Below, piece after piece: positions 45,016 to 57,468 of a stretch of DNA of 64,000 bases. The first letter of the stretch is position 1, and each line of letters opens with the position of its first letter. This stretch comes from Acidocella sp. Lineage in GTDB: Bacteria; Pseudomonadota; Alphaproteobacteria; Acetobacterales; Acetobacteraceae. The notes below the pieces were generated by a model. It saw only the letters and a program-made list of their open reading frames with translations, was not told the DNA's origin and made no database searches. Both the position numbers and the translations under genes were made by a program. The stretch lies in assembly GCF_027352905.1 (NCBI RefSeq), contig NZ_DAIEIF010000029.1, forward strand, positions 141,231-205,230, given 5' to 3'.

Positions 45016-47063
45016 CCCGCCCGCACCGTCTCGATCGCCTCGCGCTGGTCGAAGAGATGCAGAAGCAGGCGCACGGCCTGGCCGCGCGGGGTTTGCAGCC
45101 GGGGATCGCGTTGCAGCAGCAGCACCGCCTCCTGCCGTGCCATCGCCAGCAGCCCGGCATCGGTCTCCGGGTCGGCGAGCAGATAGCCCGGCAGGCCGGA
45201 TTGGCGCGTGCCGAGATATTCTCCCGCGCCGCGCAGCCGGTAATCCTCATCGGCGATAGCGAACCCATCATCGGTATCGCGCAAAATCCTCAGCCGCTCG
45301 CGCGCCGCCACGCCCAGCCCGTCCTCGTGCAGCAGCAGACAATAGCTACGCGCCTGGCCGCGCCCCACCCGCCCGCGCAGCTGATGGAGCTGGGCCAGAC
45401 CGAACCGCTCCGCATGCTCGATCACCATCACATTCGCCTCCGGCACATCCAACCCCACCTCGATCACCGTGGTGGCGACGAGGATGCGCGTCTGCCCGGC
45501 GGCGAAACCGCGCAGCGCCGCCTCCCGCGCCGCCGGCTCCATCCGGCCATGCGCCATCGCCACCGCCCCGCCGAATCTCTCCCGCAGCGCCGCGAAGCGC
45601 CGCTCCGTCGCGGTGACATCCAGAATTTCCGACTCCGAAACCAGCGGACATACCCAATAGACCCGCCCGCCTCCGGCGATGGCGCGGGCGATGGCCTCTT
45701 CGACCTTGGGCAGATCGGCCAAACGGTGCAGGGTGGTCGTCACCCTCTCGCGCCCCGCCGGCTTCTCGGTGATGCGGGAGACCTCCATCTCCCCCCAATG
45801 GGTGAGCAGCAGCGTGCGGGGAATGGGGGTCGCGGTCATCACCAGCAAATCCGCCACCCCCTTGGCGCTCAGCGCCAGCCGCTGGTCCACGCCGAAGCGG
45901 TGCTGCTCATCCACCACCGCGAGGCCGAGATCGCGAAACCCCACCTCCTTCTGGAAAATCGCATGGGTGCCGATGAGAATGGGCAGCGTGCCTGCCGCCG
46001 CGCCCTTGAGAACCTCCCGCCGGGCCGCGCCCTTCACATTGCCGGTGAGCAAGGCCACCGGCACGGGGGCCAGACGCTGGAACAGGGCGTAATGCTGGCG
46101 GGCGAGAATCTCGGTGGGGGCCATCAGCGCCGCTTGCGCTCCGGCTTCCACCGCTTGCAGGCAGGCGAGCAGCGCCACCAGCGTCTTGCCGGATCCGACA
46201 TCGCCTTGCAGCAGCCGGCGCATGCGGTGGGGGGCGCCCATATCGGCCTCGATCTCCGCCAGCGCCCGCAACTGCGCGGCGGTGGGGGTCAGGCCGGAGG
46301 CCTTCAGCGCCGCCGCGCGCAGGCGGCCATCGCCGCTCATCGCCCGGCCGGGCTGGCGCCGCCGCAGCCCCCGCGCGATGGCGAAGGTGATCTGCCGGGC
46401 CAGCAATTCATCATAGGCGAGGCGCTGGCGCGGTTCCGGCCCCGGTACCGCGCCGGGCGCGTGCAGCGCCCGTAAGGCCGCGCCAAATCCCGGCCAGGAG
46501 CGGCGGGCCAGCAGCGCCGGGTCCTGCCATTCCGGCAAATCGGGCAGGCGCGCCAGCGCGCCCAGCGCCGCCCGCCGCATCGTCCGCGGCGTGATCCCCG
46601 CCGCCAGCGGCCAGACAGGCTCGATCCAGGGAAAATCCGCCTCCTGGGCCTGGCTCGCCACCTGTTCCGGATGCGCCATCACTAGCCGGTCCTGGAACCG
46701 CTCCAGCCGCCCGGAGATGATCAGCCGGGAGCCGGACGGAAATTGCGGCAGCCGCGCCGCGTGGAACAGCACGATCTCGGCGAAGCCGGTGCCGTCGCCG
46801 ATCACCACGCGCCAGGGCTGGCCGGGGCGGGCGGGCTCCTCGTGCCGGATCACCTCCACCCGCAGCGTCGCCACCCGCCCGGGCCGCGCCTCGGCGAGGG
46901 AGGGGCTTTCCCGCCGGTCGAGAAACTCTCCCGGCAGGTGGAACAGCACGTCGCGCACCGTTTTTCCCCCCACCAGCTTCGCCATCAGCGCCCCGAGCCG
47001 GGGGCCGAGCCCCGGCAGGGTGGTGAGCGGCGCCCGCAAGGGCGTCAATAAATCCAGGGTCAC
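45012..47063 (-). CDS. recG: ATP-dependent DNA helicase RecG
   Basis: This 683-residue helicase remodels stalled replication forks and Holliday junctions. The N-terminal wedge/OB region (about 1-230) precedes helicase motifs: Walker [15 protein letters not shown] at about 285, [39 protein letters not shown] and QLRGRVGRG. Start is taken as GTG 47063, since this gives the expected N-terminus ([20 protein letters not shown]). It is divergent from sdhE-mfd, a conserved alphaproteobacterial arrangement. Confidence 0.96.
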   Translation of the reverse strand: MTLDLLTPLRAPLTTLPGLGPRLGALMAKLVGGKTVRDVLFHLPGEFLDRRESPSLAEARPGRVATLRVEVIRHEEPARPGQPWRVVIGDGTGFAEIVLFHAARLPQFPSGSRLIISGRLERFQDRLVMAHPEQVASQAQEADFPWIEPVWPLAAGITPRTMRRAALGALARLPDLPEWQDPALLARRSWPGFGAALRALHAPGAVPGPEPRQRLAYDELLARQITFAIARGLRRRQPGRAMSGDGRLRAAALKASGLTPTAAQLRALAEIEADMGAPHRMRRLLQGDVGSGKTLVALLACLQAVEAGAQAALMAPTEILARQHYALFQRLAPVPVALLTGNVKGAARREVLKGAAAGTLPILIGTHAIFQKEVGFRDLGLAVVDEQHRFGVDQRLALSAKGVADLLVMTATPIPRTLLLTHWGEMEVSRITEKPAGRERVTTTLHRLADLPKVEEAIARAIAGGGRVYWVCPLVSESEILDVTATERRFAALRERFGGAVAMAHGRMEPAAREAALRGFAAGQTRILVATTVIEVGLDVPEANVMVIEHAERFGLAQLHQLRGRVGRGQARSYCLLLHEDGLGVAARERLRILRDTDDGFAIADEDYRLRGAGEYLGTRQSGLPGYLLADPETDAGLLAMARQEAVLLLQRDPRLQTPRGQAVRLLLHLFDQREAIETVRAG

Positions 47064-47105
47064 GGGCTGACTCTTGGCCAAACCCCTCTTATATCGCAAG
47101 CGGCC

Positions 47106-47380
47106 ATGACCAACCCGCCCGACGCCTCCCTCGCCACCCGCCGCAAACGGCTTTATTACCGCGCCAACCATCGCGGCACCTATGAGAATGATCTGCTCAT
47201 CGGCGGCTTCGTCAAGGAAACCATCGAGACGATGAGCCCGGCGGAGCTGGACGAGCTGGAGGCGGTGATGGAATTTCCGGATGCGGAGCTGGCCGATTGG
47301 CTGACCGGCCGCCAGCCCGTGCCCGCCCATGCCGACAGCCCGATGCTGCGGCGCATCCGCGAGGCGGCGCTGAACCGCGC

Positions 47381-47384
<4 letters not shown>
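47106..47384 (+). CDS. sdhE: Succinate dehydrogenase assembly factor SdhE
   Basis: This 92-residue helical protein is the SdhE/SDHAF2 family that promotes covalent FAD attachment to SdhA. The RGxxE motif appears as RANHRGTYENDLLIGGF, followed by ELDELEAVMEFPDAELADWL, both characteristic. It overlaps mfd by 4 nt (ATGA) and is divergent from recG. The sdh genes are elsewhere. A second SDH assembly factor gene lies 4 kb away. Confidence 0.93.
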
Positions 47385-50809
<3,425 letters not shown>

Positions 50810-50822
50810 CGCGCATGAAAAA

Positions 50823-50856
50823 CCGCGCGGGGCCGGGAGGCCGCCGCGCGGGGTTT
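50823..50856 (+). terminator. Terminator-like hairpin after mfd
   Basis: CCGCGCGG-GGCC, a GGGA loop, GGCC, a bulged G and CCGCGCGG form a very stable stem starting 13 nt after the mfd stop, followed by GGTTT. The T run is short. It probably ends the sdhE-mfd transcript and separates it from the convergent small gene. Confidence 0.6.
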
Positions 50857-50872
50857 GGGGATTGGCCAGGCT

Positions 50873-51166
50873 TTACAGTGACTGCCAGTAGGAAGCGGCG
50901 CAGCTCACCGCCGAAGGGGTATTGGGATGCTCGTTCGCCTCCTTCTGGGCGGCGATATTGCCGGTGGCCGCGGCCTGACCGACGGAATTGATCACGTCAT
51001 GCACCGGCCCGGAATTGGTGCCGGTCACATTGGCCGCGGTTTGGCTGACATCGTGTTTTTCCAGCGCCTGGCAGACATTGGTGCTTCCACCCGCCGCCAT
51101 CGGCACGATGAAGAAGATAGCCACTGCAATGATGATCACGCCAATAATGGCGGGGGCGGCTCGCAT
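50873..51166 (-). CDS. Small exported or membrane-anchored protein of unknown function
   Basis: This 97-residue protein has one N-terminal hydrophobic segment (APAIIGVIIIAVAIFFIVPM) and a polar, Ala/Asn-rich remainder with two cysteines (TNVCQALEKH and AVSCAASYW). The segment may be an uncleaved anchor or a signal peptide; the two Cys could form a disulfide outside the cytoplasm. GGGAG lies 10 nt before ATG 51166, with a GTG three codons earlier also open. I recognise no family. It stands alone between mfd and the SDHAF4-like gene. Confidence 0.7.
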   Translation of the reverse strand: MRAAPAIIGVIIIAVAIFFIVPMAAGGSTNVCQALEKHDVSQTAANVTGTNSGPVHDVINSVGQAAATGNIAAQKEANEHPNTPSAVSCAASYWQSL

Positions 51167-51285
51167 AATGATCACACTCCCATGCTTGTTCGAGGTCTAT
51201 TGAGCATGCTTCGCTCTGCCACCCAGATGGGGGCAACGTCGCGCTTCTCAAATGAATTCAAAATGAACGCTTTGTGAGGGTTGCT

Positions 51286-51486
51286 TTAGAAATCGGAGCA
51301 CCGGCCGTTTTTCTCCCAATCGCCGTAACGGGTCGGCTCGGGTCCGGAGGGGCCGCCGATCTCCTTCGGGCGCGGGGCGGGCGCCGCGGCGGCGGGGGCT
51401 GGCTTGCCGGGTTGGGTCGCGGGAGTCTTGTCCATGGCGCTGTTATAAGCCGGCGGCGGCCGCGGCGCCATCCCCGCCGGCTTCAC
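51286..51486 (-). CDS. DUF1674 / SDHAF4-like succinate dehydrogenase assembly factor
   Basis: This protein of up to 66 residues ends with the DUF1674 signature KEIGGPSGPEPTRYGDWEKN then GRCSDF, shared with mitochondrial Sdh8/SDHAF4, which protects flavinylated SdhA before assembly. The N-terminal half is a disordered Pro/Ala linker. GTG 51486 overlaps the ccmI stop (GTGA) and has GGGGGG upstream; ATG 51435 would give 49 residues. It is thus the last gene of the cytochrome c maturation operon. Confidence 0.82.
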   Translation of the reverse strand: MKPAGMAPRPPPAYNSAMDKTPATQPGKPAPAAAAPAPRPKEIGGPSGPEPTRYGDWEKNGRCSDF

Positions 51487-52106
51487 GGCTGCCCCCCGGC
51501 CTGGGTGATGCGCTGCTCGTCCAGCGCGCGCCAGCTCGCCCCCGGCGGGGCGTTGGCCAGGGATTGGCGGAACAGGGCCAGAGCCTCGGGCGTGACCGTA
51601 TTGGCCTGCTCGGAAAGCGCCTCGGCCAGATAGGCCTGCCCCTGGCTGGCATCGGCGGAATCGGGTGCCACCTTGGCGAGATGCGCCCGCAGCAGCGCGA
51701 TGAGCTGGTCCAGCCTGGCATCCGCGGCGGCCTTTTCCGCCAGCCAGCGCGTATGGGGCTCGGAGGGGATTTGCGGCGCGGCGGTGGGCAGATAGAGCAC
51801 GAACCCGCCCAGGGGGAGCAGGATCAGCAGCAGGAGCAGCAACAGGCGGGCGCTGCCATCGCCGGGCTGGGCGGGTAGTTGATCGGCGGTGAGCAGGCGG
51901 CGCTCGATCTCCAGCCTCGCCCCCTCATACTCCGCCGGGCCGATCCGCCCTTCCTCGCGCTCCCTCGCCAGCTCGGCCAGCTGCGCCCGGTGCAAGGCGA
52001 GCGCCGCCTCGCGCCGCTGCACCAGCGGGCCGGGCCGCCGGAAGATGAGCAGCAGCGGCAGGGTCAGCGCCAGCGCCGCGGCCAGCATCGGCAGCAGCGC
52101 CATCAT
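51483..52106 (-). CDS. ccmI: Cytochrome c maturation protein CcmI-like
   Basis: This 207-residue protein has two membrane segments (LLPMLAAALALTLPLLLIF and LLLLLLLILLPLGGFVLYL) flanking a cytoplasmic coiled segment (LAELAREREEGRIGPAEYEG), then a short TPR-like periplasmic part. CcmI (CycH) delivers apocytochrome c to the haem ligation complex. The C-terminal TPR part is shorter than in many CcmI proteins. ATGA overlap with ccmH supports the call. Confidence 0.85.
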   Translation of the reverse strand: MMALLPMLAAALALTLPLLLIFRRPGPLVQRREAALALHRAQLAELAREREEGRIGPAEYEGARLEIERRLLTADQLPAQPGDGSARLLLLLLLILLPLGGFVLYLPTAAPQIPSEPHTRWLAEKAAADARLDQLIALLRAHLAKVAPDSADASQGQAYLAEALSEQANTVTPEALALFRQSLANAPPGASWRALDEQRITQAGGQP

Positions 52107-52552
52107 TTCAGCAACTCCTCCAGCCGCGCCCGCTCCTCCGGGCCGAGCGGGGCGGCGCCGACCGGGCGCTGCCGCCGCGCCAGCCAGAAGGCGGCGAAGC
52201 CCGCGAGCAGGGCCAGCAAGGGCGAGGCGTAGAGCGCCCAGGTCAAGGGCGAGACCGGCGGTTTCAGCAGCACGAAGATCCCGTAGCGCTGGACCATGTA
52301 ATTCTTGATCCCCTCATCGGGCACGCCTTGCGCCACCTGCTCGCGGATGAGCGTGCGCAACTGCCGGGCCAGCCCGGCCGAGGAGTCCTCGATGCTCTCA
52401 TTCTGGCAGACCAGGCAGCGCAGCTGGCCGCCGATCGCCTCGGCGCGGTTTTCCTGGGCCTGGGTGAGCGTGACGCCGTCGCGCACCACCATGGTCTCGG
52501 CCAGGGCGAGGCTGGGCAGCAGCAGGCCGAGCAGCAGGAGAAGGCGTGTCAT
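52103..52552 (-). CDS. ccmH: Cytochrome c maturation protein CcmH
   Basis: This 149-residue periplasmic thiol protein has a signal peptide (MTRLLLLLGLLLPSLALA), the LRCLVCQNESIEDS active site with Cys46 and Cys49, and a C-terminal membrane anchor near residues 108-127. It reduces the apocytochrome CxxCH disulfide for haem ligation. It overlaps ccmG upstream and ccmI downstream by 4 nt each. Confidence 0.96.
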   Translation of the reverse strand: MTRLLLLLGLLLPSLALAETMVVRDGVTLTQAQENRAEAIGGQLRCLVCQNESIEDSSAGLARQLRTLIREQVAQGVPDEGIKNYMVQRYGIFVLLKPPVSPLTWALYASPLLALLAGFAAFWLARRQRPVGAAPLGPEERARLEELLK

Positions 52553-53106
52553 GAATAGCGCCGGAACAGGGGCATGATCTGGCCGCGCACCACTTCCGGG
52601 GTGAGCGCCCCGGCATGGCGCAGCCGCACGATGCCGCTCTTGTCGATGAAATAGGTCTCCGGCACCCCGTACACGCCCCAATTGATGGCCGTGAGGCCGG
52701 AGGCATCCGCGGCGAGCCGGGCGTAAGGGTCGCCGGCCTGCCGCAGAAACGCTGCGAGATCGGCGGGCTGGTCCTGGTAGGCGATGCCCCAAAGGGGGAT
52801 GCCCGCCGCGGCGAGGTCGCGCAGCACGGGCGCTTCCTCCCGGCAGGGGGCGCACCAGGAGGCGAACCAATTGACCAGCAAGGGCTGGGGCAGGGCAAGC
52901 AGGTCGGTATTGGCGAAGCCCGGCTGGCCATTGGCGCCGGGCAGGCTGAAGGCGGGCGGGCGCTTGCCGATGAGCGGCGAGGGCAGGGCGCGCGGGTCGT
53001 AATCGTCGCGCCCCATGCGGCGGAGAATCGTGTAGAAGCCGGCCCCGCCCGCCGCCGCGGCGGCCAGCGGCAATGCGAAGAGCAGGCGGCGGCGCGCGGG
53101 CGACAT
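52549..53106 (-). CDS. ccmG: Thiol:disulfide oxidoreductase CcmG/DsbE
   Basis: This 185-residue thioredoxin-fold protein is anchored by an N-terminal hydrophobic helix (LLFALPLAAAAAGGAGFYTI) with the active site WCAPC (Cys85, Cys88) and the CcmG-specific GVYGVPETYFIDKSG. It passes reductant to CcmH in the periplasm. Its ATG shares one base with the ccmF stop (TGATG). Confidence 0.96.
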   Translation of the reverse strand: MSPARRRLLFALPLAAAAAGGAGFYTILRRMGRDDYDPRALPSPLIGKRPPAFSLPGANGQPGFANTDLLALPQPLLVNWFASWCAPCREEAPVLRDLAAAGIPLWGIAYQDQPADLAAFLRQAGDPYARLAADASGLTAINWGVYGVPETYFIDKSGIVRLRHAGALTPEVVRGQIMPLFRRYS

Positions 53107-55046
53107 CAGGCCGCGGCGCCGCCGGGCAGGGGTTTGCGGAAGGGCGCGCCGACGCGCAGCCGCCGGTCGGAGAGCGAGACCAGCCCCCCCAGCGCCATGA
53201 TCAGCCCGCCGAACCAGATCTCCGGGGCGCCGGGATGGCGGTTCAGGCGCAATTCCGCGCCGCCATCGCGCTCATCGGCGAAGACGGCGTAGAGATCCTG
53301 CCAGCCATTGGTGTGAATCGCGGCGTCATTGGTGACGACGCCGCCCGGAAACATCCGCCGGGCGGGATGCAGGGTGAGGAATACCCGTCCGCCCTCGCTC
53401 ACCGTGAGATCGGCGACCCGCTGGGCATAATTGGGGCCGGGCGCGTCATGAAGGTCCGCCAGGGTCCATTCATAACCGCCCAGCGTGGCGGATTGCCCCG
53501 GCTTGAGCACGACCACCTTTTGCGCCGCCAGGGTCATCGCCGCGATGCCGAGCACGGAGACGCCGAAGCCGATATGCCCGAGCGCGGCGCCGAAAGCGGC
53601 GCGCGGCGGCAGCACCAGCCCGCGTCCGCGCCACAGCCCAGCCCGCCCGGCCAGTTCGGTGAGGGCGGCGCCCACCACCCAGGCCCCGCCCGCCAGCCCC
53701 AGCGCGGCGATGAAATGGCGCGTGGCGCCAACCAGAATGAACACCAGCCCCGCCACCGCTCCCGCCAGCCATAGCCGGTGCAGCACCGGGTACAGATCCG
53801 CCCGCTTCCAGGGCAGGAGCGGTCCCACCCCCATCGCCAGGATCACCGGCGCGGCGAGCGGCAGGGCCGTCTGGTTGAAGAAGGGCGCGCCCACGGAAAG
53901 CTGCGCCCCGAACAGCAGATTGACGAAGGGAGGATACAGGGTGCCGGTGAACACCACGGCGGCGATGGCGCAGAGGAAGATATTGTTGAGGATGAGCGCG
54001 CTCTCCCGGCTGATGGGCGCGTAGACGCCCCCCCCTGCCAGCGCCGGGGCGCGCAGGGCGAAGAGCAGCAGCGAGCCGCCAATGGCGAGGCCGAGCAGCC
54101 CGAGGATGAACAGCCCCTGATCCGGCGCGGCGGCGAAGCTGTGCACGGAGTTGAGGATGCCCGAGCGCACCAGAAACGTGCCGGAGAGCGAGAGCGAGAA
54201 GGTGGCGATGGCGAGCAGCACCGTCCACGCCTTCAGGCTCTCGCGTTTTTCCACGACGATGGCGCAATGGAGCAGGGCCGTGCCGGTGAGCCAGGGCAGC
54301 AACGCGGCGTTTTCCACCGGGTCCCAGAACCAGTAGCCGCCCCAGCCGAGCGTGTAATAGGACCACCAGCTCCCCAAGGTGATGCCGCCGGTGAGAAAGC
54401 ACCAGGAGAGCAGCACCCAGGGCCGCACCCAGCGGCCCCAGGCGGCGTCGATCCGCCCCTCGATCAGCGCCGCGATGGCGAAGGCGAAGGCGACCGAGAA
54501 GCCGACATAGCCGGCGTAGAGCACCGGCGGATGAAAGGCGAGACCGGGGTCCTGCAGGATCGGATTCATGCCCGCCCCGTCCAGCGGCGGCGGCCAGATG
54601 CGGGTGAACGGGTCCGAGACCATGAGGGTGAATAGCAGAAACCCGCAGGAAACCAGGCCGAGCACCCCCAGCACCCGCGCCCGCAGGCTGGCGGGCAGGC
54701 GCTGGCCGCCCAGTGCCACCGCCGCCCCGCAGAGCGAGAGGATGAGGCACCAGAGCAGGATCGAGCCGTCGTGATTCCCCCAGATGCCGGTGATCCGGTA
54801 GAGCAGCGGCGTCTTGGCCGAGGAGAAATCGGCGATGTTCTCCACCGTGAAATCGGAGACCACCCCTGCCCAGGCCAGAGCGAGAAAGGCGAGGCCGATG
54901 GCGGCGGTATGCAGCAAGGCGAGCAGCGGCGTGGCGGCCAAGGCGCGGGGGTCGCGCAGCCCCGGCGCGGCGATGCCGACCACCCCCTGGGCGCAGGCCA
55001 GCGCCACCGCCATCGCCAGGCAGAAATGCCCGAGTTCGGGGATCAT
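53106..55046 (-). CDS. ccmF: Cytochrome c haem lyase subunit CcmF
   Basis: This 646-residue polytopic membrane protein is the haem ligase core. The haem-handling WWD motif appears as WGGYWFWDPVENAALLPWL, with conserved histidines in adjacent loops (GNHDGS, AFHPPVLYAG, NSVHSFA, THFI-like RHFIAALG). A large C-terminal periplasmic domain is present. Length is typical. ATGA overlap with ccmE keeps the order ccmCDEFGHI. Confidence 0.97.
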   Translation of the reverse strand: MIPELGHFCLAMAVALACAQGVVGIAAPGLRDPRALAATPLLALLHTAAIGLAFLALAWAGVVSDFTVENIADFSSAKTPLLYRITGIWGNHDGSILLWCLILSLCGAAVALGGQRLPASLRARVLGVLGLVSCGFLLFTLMVSDPFTRIWPPPLDGAGMNPILQDPGLAFHPPVLYAGYVGFSVAFAFAIAALIEGRIDAAWGRWVRPWVLLSWCFLTGGITLGSWWSYYTLGWGGYWFWDPVENAALLPWLTGTALLHCAIVVEKRESLKAWTVLLAIATFSLSLSGTFLVRSGILNSVHSFAAAPDQGLFILGLLGLAIGGSLLLFALRAPALAGGGVYAPISRESALILNNIFLCAIAAVVFTGTLYPPFVNLLFGAQLSVGAPFFNQTALPLAAPVILAMGVGPLLPWKRADLYPVLHRLWLAGAVAGLVFILVGATRHFIAALGLAGGAWVVGAALTELAGRAGLWRGRGLVLPPRAAFGAALGHIGFGVSVLGIAAMTLAAQKVVVLKPGQSATLGGYEWTLADLHDAPGPNYAQRVADLTVSEGGRVFLTLHPARRMFPGGVVTNDAAIHTNGWQDLYAVFADERDGGAELRLNRHPGAPEIWFGGLIMALGGLVSLSDRRLRVGAPFRKPLPGGAAA

Positions 55047-55549
55047 GTTCCGGCTCCCTTCGCCTTCTCCCCACCCCAGCTATCGGCGGCGGGGGGCGGG
55101 CCGAAACGCGGGTCCCATTTGCCGCTCTCCTTCAGCGCCTGCTCCACGTCGCGGGGCATGTAATCCGCGCCGTGCTTGGCCAGCACCTCATCGGCCACGA
55201 ACACCCCGCCGGGGCCCATCGCGCCGATCGCCACCACCCCCTGGCCCTCGCGGAACAAATCCGGCAGCACGCCGGAGAAGCGCACCGGCACGGCGGCGCG
55301 GCCATCCGTCACGGCAAAAAGGGTGGTCGGCGTCTGGCCGGAGAGCTGGGTTTTCACCGTGCCTTCCTGGACGATCCCGCCGAGCCGGAAGGTCTGGCCC
55401 AGCGGCGGCGCTTTCGCCGCCACCTGCCGGGGCGAGAGAAAATAGGTGAGGGAGGAGGAAAACCCGGCCAGCGCCAAAGCCGTCGCTCCGCCCAGGCAGG
55501 CCAGGCAGACCAGCACGAGATAGAGCCGCCGCGTCCTGGGAGCGCGCAT
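55043..55549 (-). CDS. ccmE: Haem chaperone CcmE
   Basis: This 168-residue periplasmic OB-fold protein is anchored by an N-terminal helix (YLVLVCLACLGGATALALAG). The covalent haem-binding His126 and the conserved Tyr130 are in VLAKHGADYMP. It receives haem from CcmC and passes it to CcmF. The ATG overlaps the ccmD stop by 4 nt. Confidence 0.96.
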   Translation of the reverse strand: MRAPRTRRLYLVLVCLACLGGATALALAGFSSSLTYFLSPRQVAAKAPPLGQTFRLGGIVQEGTVKTQLSGQTPTTLFAVTDGRAAVPVRFSGVLPDLFREGQGVVAIGAMGPGGVFVADEVLAKHGADYMPRDVEQALKESGKWDPRFGPPPAADSWGGEKAKGAGT

Positions 55550-55689
55550 CAGAGGCGTTCGGCCTGGGCGAGGCGCGCGGCGGCGCGGCGGTAGCGCGCC
55601 AGCGCCAGCCAGCCGGCGGCGGCGAGAAAGGCCACCGTCACGCCATAGGCGGCGTTGATGAAAGGCCAGACGGCGATGCTCTGGCTCAT
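55549..55689 (-). CDS. ccmD: Haem exporter protein CcmD
   Basis: This 46-residue protein has a single membrane helix (INAAYGVTVAFLAAAGWLAL) followed by a basic, Arg/Ala-rich tail (ARYRRAAARLAQAERL), as in CcmD, which helps release holo-CcmE from CcmABC. Its start overlaps the ccmC stop and its stop overlaps the ccmE start. Size and position identify it; the sequence itself is poorly conserved. Confidence 0.9.
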   Translation of the reverse strand: MSQSIAVWPFINAAYGVTVAFLAAAGWLALARYRRAAARLAQAERL

Positions 55690-56459
55690 GGCGCGCGCTC
55701 CGCCGCCGCGCGCAGCAGGGCGGCGGTCTTGCGCTCGGCGATGGCGGCGGACATCCGCGCCACCACCAGGGTAACGAAGGTGAGGTAGAAGCCCAGCGCC
55801 GAGACCAGCAACGGATAGAGCATGGTGGGGTAGATGCGCGAGCCGGCGAGGGAGACGCTGTTGCCCTGGTGCAGCGTGTTCCACCACTGCACGGAAAAGA
55901 CGATGACCGGCAGGTTGACCGCTCCGGCCAGGGCGAGGATGGCGGCGGCCCGGTAGGCATGAGCCTTGTTGTCGAAGGCGCGGATCAGCGTGATGTGGCC
56001 GAGATAGAGAAAAAACAGGATCAGCACGGAGGTCAGCCGCGCGTCCCATACCCAATAGGCGCCCCACATCGGCCGGCCCCAAAGCGCGCCGGAGACGAGG
56101 CAGATGCCGGTGAAGCCCGCGCCGACCGGGCCGATCTCCTCCGCCGCGATATCCGCGAGCGGATGCCGCCATACCAGCGAGACGAAGGAGCAGAGGGCGA
56201 GCGCCGCATAGCCCGCCATCGCCACCCAGGCGGCGGGCACATGGGCGTACATGATGCGCGCGGCGTCTCCCTGCTGCCAGTCGGCGGGGGCGAACCAGTA
56301 GCCCCAGGCGAGGCCGGCGACGGTGAACCCCAGCGACGCCGCCGCCAGCCAGGGCAGGGCGGGACGCGCCAGTTTTTGAAACCGCCCGGGATTGGCGAGA
56401 TAATGAAACCAGCCGCCGGGGCGGGCGGGTCTGCGCGCGGGCAGGACGCTTTCCTTCAT
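55686..56459 (-). CDS. ccmC: Haem exporter protein CcmC
   Basis: This 257-residue membrane protein has six predicted helices and the WWD motif as WGRPMWGAYWVWDARLTSVL, with a conserved His on each side (YAHVPAAW, NTLHQGNS). It places haem on CcmE. It is the first gene of the operon on the minus strand; ccmA and ccmB are not adjacent and must lie elsewhere. It is divergent from the EVE gene across 68 nt. Confidence 0.96.
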   Translation of the reverse strand: MKESVLPARRPARPGGWFHYLANPGRFQKLARPALPWLAAASLGFTVAGLAWGYWFAPADWQQGDAARIMYAHVPAAWVAMAGYAALALCSFVSLVWRHPLADIAAEEIGPVGAGFTGICLVSGALWGRPMWGAYWVWDARLTSVLILFFLYLGHITLIRAFDNKAHAYRAAAILALAGAVNLPVIVFSVQWWNTLHQGNSVSLAGSRIYPTMLYPLLVSALGFYLTFVTLVVARMSAAIAERKTAALLRAAAERAP

Positions 56460-56527
56460 GCGAGGGTTTTAGGCCAGGACGGCGCGGATTTGAAGCGGCG
56501 TGAATCTCCTGTAGGAAGCTGGGCTTC

Positions 56528-56938
56528 ATGAACCACTGGCTGGTCAAATCGGAGCCGGACGCGTTTTCCTGGCAAGACCAGCTCCGCCATGGCGTCGAGC
56601 CCTGGACGGGGGTGCGCAACCATCTCGCCAAGCGCCATTTGCGGCAGATGCGCCGGGGCGATCTCGCCTTCTTCTACCACTCAAATACCGGGCGGGAGAT
56701 CGTCGGCATCGTCGAGGTGGCGCGCGAGGCCTATCCCGACCCCACCGCTGGGACGGGCGATTGGGTCTGCGTGGACATGAAGGCGGTCAAGCCCCTGGCG
56801 CGGCCCGTCACCCTTGCCCAGCTCAAGGCCGACCCCAGATTCAAGGACCTTGCCCTGCTCCGCTATTCCCGGCTCTCCGTGGCGCCGGTGAGCCCGGAGC
56901 ATTGGGCGATGATATGCGAGATGGGAGGTCTGAGATGA
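56528..56938 (+). CDS. EVE domain protein
   Basis: This 136-residue protein is a PUA-like EVE domain: MNHWLVKSEPDAFSWQDQL at the start, WTGVRNHLAKRHLRQMRRGD, and FFYHSNTGREIVGIVEVA. EVE domains bind modified bases in nucleic acids in several contexts, but a function for the single-domain bacterial form is not firmly set. GGAAGC precedes the ATG. It overlaps msrA by 4 nt. Confidence 0.93.
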   Translation: MNHWLVKSEPDAFSWQDQLRHGVEPWTGVRNHLAKRHLRQMRRGDLAFFYHSNTGREIVGIVEVAREAYPDPTAGTGDWVCVDMKAVKPLARPVTLAQLKADPRFKDLALLRYSRLSVAPVSPEHWAMICEMGGLR

Positions 56939-57465
56939 GCGAGCAAGCGGTGCTGGCCGGTGGGTGCTTCTGGTGCCTGGAGGCCGCCTATGACGATCTG
57001 GCCGGGGTGGAGAAGGTGGAATCCGGCTATACCGGCGGCCAGGTGGATTCGCCCAGCTATAAGCAGGTTTGCACCGGCGCCACCGGCCATGCCGAGGCGG
57101 TGCGGATCACCTACGATCCTGCGGTGATCTCCTATGCCGATCTCTTGCGGGTCTTCTTCACCATCCACGACCCCACCACCCTCAACCGCCAGGGCAACGA
57201 TATCGGCCCGCAATACCGTTCCGCCATCTTCTATGCCACGCCGGAGCAGAAGGCGGCGGCGGAGGCGGCCGTCGCCGAGTTCACGCCCATATGGGGCCGG
57301 ATCGTCACGGAGCTTGCCCCCCTCGGCCGGTTCTGGCCGGCCGAGCCGGAGCATGAGGATTACTTCGCCCGCAACCCCGGCTCCGGCTACTGCCAGGCGG
57401 TCATCGCCCCGAAAATCGCCAAGCTACGCAAAACCTTCCGCGACCGGCTCAAGCAGCCGGCCTGA
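56935..57465 (+). CDS. msrA: Peptide methionine sulfoxide reductase MsrA
   Basis: This 176-residue enzyme reduces methionine-S-sulfoxide in proteins. The catalytic GCFWC (Cys11) is near the N-terminus, GYTGGQVDSPSYKQVCTGATGHAEAV follows in two pieces, and the resolving Cys is in PGSGYCQAV. Its ATG overlaps the EVE stop. Length and motifs are complete. It is a cytoplasmic oxidative-stress enzyme. Confidence 0.96.
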   Translation: MSEQAVLAGGCFWCLEAAYDDLAGVEKVESGYTGGQVDSPSYKQVCTGATGHAEAVRITYDPAVISYADLLRVFFTIHDPTTLNRQGNDIGPQYRSAIFYATPEQKAAAEAAVAEFTPIWGRIVTELAPLGRFWPAEPEHEDYFARNPGSGYCQAVIAPKIAKLRKTFRDRLKQPA

Positions 57466-57468
57466 CTC

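Noticed and set aside
53470..55074. 534-codon minus-strand frame overlapping ccmF
   Set aside because: It is the shifted frame of ccmF, rich in Arg/Gly/Ala with no hydrophobic segments, and has no independent support.
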